Both the position numbers and the translations under genes were made by a program. Source: Agelaius tricolor (Eukaryota; Chordata; Aves; Passeriformes; Icteridae). From it: a stretch of 64,000 nucleotides of DNA. The notes under the pieces were generated by a model, which was not told the origin of the DNA, made no database searches, and was given only the letters and a program-made list of their open reading frames with translations. Where the stretch lies: NCBI GenBank assembly GCA_023055355.1, contig JALJCS010000022.1, positions 10,091,001-10,155,000 of the forward strand, read 5' to 3'. This document shows positions 62,924 through 64,000 of the stretch, one piece after another; positions within the stretch are counted from its first letter, which is position 1; the number at the start of each line of letters is the position of its first letter.

Positions 62924-64000
62924 GTGAGTTTGACTTGTGCTGTGTGCATCAGGTGCCTTCTTCAGACATTTGGAACAGGGATAATGTTCTGCAGTTCTGC
63001 TACCAGCTACAGCTGGGAGTGTTTAAAAAATACCTTGTATTCACTTTCTTCTTTAGTATGATGGAAATGTTGGCTTCCTCATAAGGTGTTTTTGTGTTTT
63101 TTCATATTGCAGCTTAATGAGGAGTAGGTGAGAGGTGTTTTTTCAGATGTCTGAAATTTTTGAGGCATTAATAAGTAATGACAGTTGTTTTCAGAAATGT
63201 GGTCTGCCTGTCAGCTGGGAAGACAAGAAATTTAACTATTGAAATCTGTTTTACTGATGAAAGAGTTGATTTAACTGATCTAAAAATACTGTCAGCCAAT
63301 GCTCTTAAGTCAAATTTCAGCTTCTGTTGCTGCACAAAAAAAAAATTCTTGGGGTGCCTTCTAGGTTTAAATTTGTTTAAAATTTACTGAAGTTTTAGAT
63401 AATCCTAAAGCTCCTCCTGGTTTTAGGCAAGTACCTGGTGTGTCAGTTCAGTGCCATCTACAGATTACAGATTCCTCTGCACAGCTGTGCAGGGCTTTGT
63501 CCTCAGCACTTGTCAAGTTTCTCCTGTGAGTGAGCCAGCTCTAAAACACCTTAGTGATCCAAGATGCTGGCTTAAATATCTCTAATTTATTAAAGAGTTT
63601 TCATACTTGGTAGAGGAAAAATACAAATTTACTGTCTTTATATTCAGATGGTTTTAATCACTGTAAAACCTATTTCAAGAATTAGCCATGATTTTGGTTT
63701 TTTTTGCTGTTACACTGAAATGTGTTTGTCCTTTTTGGATAAAGGATGCCAGGGGCTGTGAGGTACAGATATAAACTCATTAAAATATGTTTCTCTGCCA
63801 AGTCACTAAAGTAAAATAATATTTGTGTTGTAGCTGTCCTAAAGTTGTTTGGTCCTGTGCATCGTATACTTAGTAATTAATACTGATTTTCCCAGAAATT
63901 AAAAAAAAAAAATTTAAAAAGTAAATCAGTGACCACAGTCATGTTTGTAATGTCACAAAGGATAACAGATTCTGGGCAGAGGATTAAAAGGAGGAATTGT
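62924..64000 (+). other. PLEKHA1: PLEKHA1 intron 4, partial
   Basis: Begins with donor G|GTGAGT. The next coding exon (expected to continue the PH domain after KAEFCF with Val) is not found before the window ends. AT-rich, nothing else recognised. Confidence 0.85.

Overview
This is vertebrate nuclear DNA, almost certainly from a bird and most likely a songbird (passerine). The evidence is: spliced genes with GT-AG introns; a CpG-island promoter; many short CR1 LINE tails carrying the avian-type 3' end (ATGGTTTGGGTTGGAAGGGA on the minus-oriented copies); and two solo LTRs of a family I associate with songbird genomes. The passerine call is inference. No CRISPR array, operon, phage or other prokaryotic feature was seen.  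Layout. (1) 1-3.4 kb: the last two coding exons of a Ly6/uPAR-domain, GPI-anchored protein gene on + (573-689 and 1248-1450), followed by a probable long 3' UTR. The signal-peptide exon lies left of the window or was not recognised. (2) 3.4-46.4 kb: a gene-poor intergenic stretch. It holds minus-oriented CR1 fragments, two solo LTRs (6.9 and 38.6 kb), one LTR-like fragment (42.1 kb), a large (TTTCC)31(TTCCC)23 array (10.6 kb), a CCATCCCTGTCCC-type minisatellite (13.1-13.6 kb), an (AT)22 run (19.4 kb) and non-repetitive sequence with some enhancer-like blocks. A few exon-like segments on - (31.5 and 34.8 kb) could belong to an unidentified gene, but the support is weak. (3) 46.43-46.81 kb: CR1 debris lying right against the promoter. 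(4) 46.86-47.7 kb: the CpG island and presumed non-coding first exon of PLEKHA1, with two ZNF143/THAP11-type promoter motifs. (5) 47.1-60.57 kb: a long PLEKHA1 intron 1. (6) 60.57-64 kb: PLEKHA1 coding exons for residues 1-81 of the protein (most of the first PH domain). The gene runs off the right edge.  The two recognisable genes are unrelated in function: a small cell-surface GPI-anchored Ly6 protein and a cytosolic phosphoinositide-binding adaptor. Most long open frames in the window are artefacts of GC-rich DNA, tandem repeats or antisense CR1. I found no convincing new multi-gene system. The points most worth checking are the Ly6 gene next to PLEKHA1, the possible minus-strand exons, a perfect 13-bp TAATTA inverted repeat at 29.8 kb and the paired promoter motifs.
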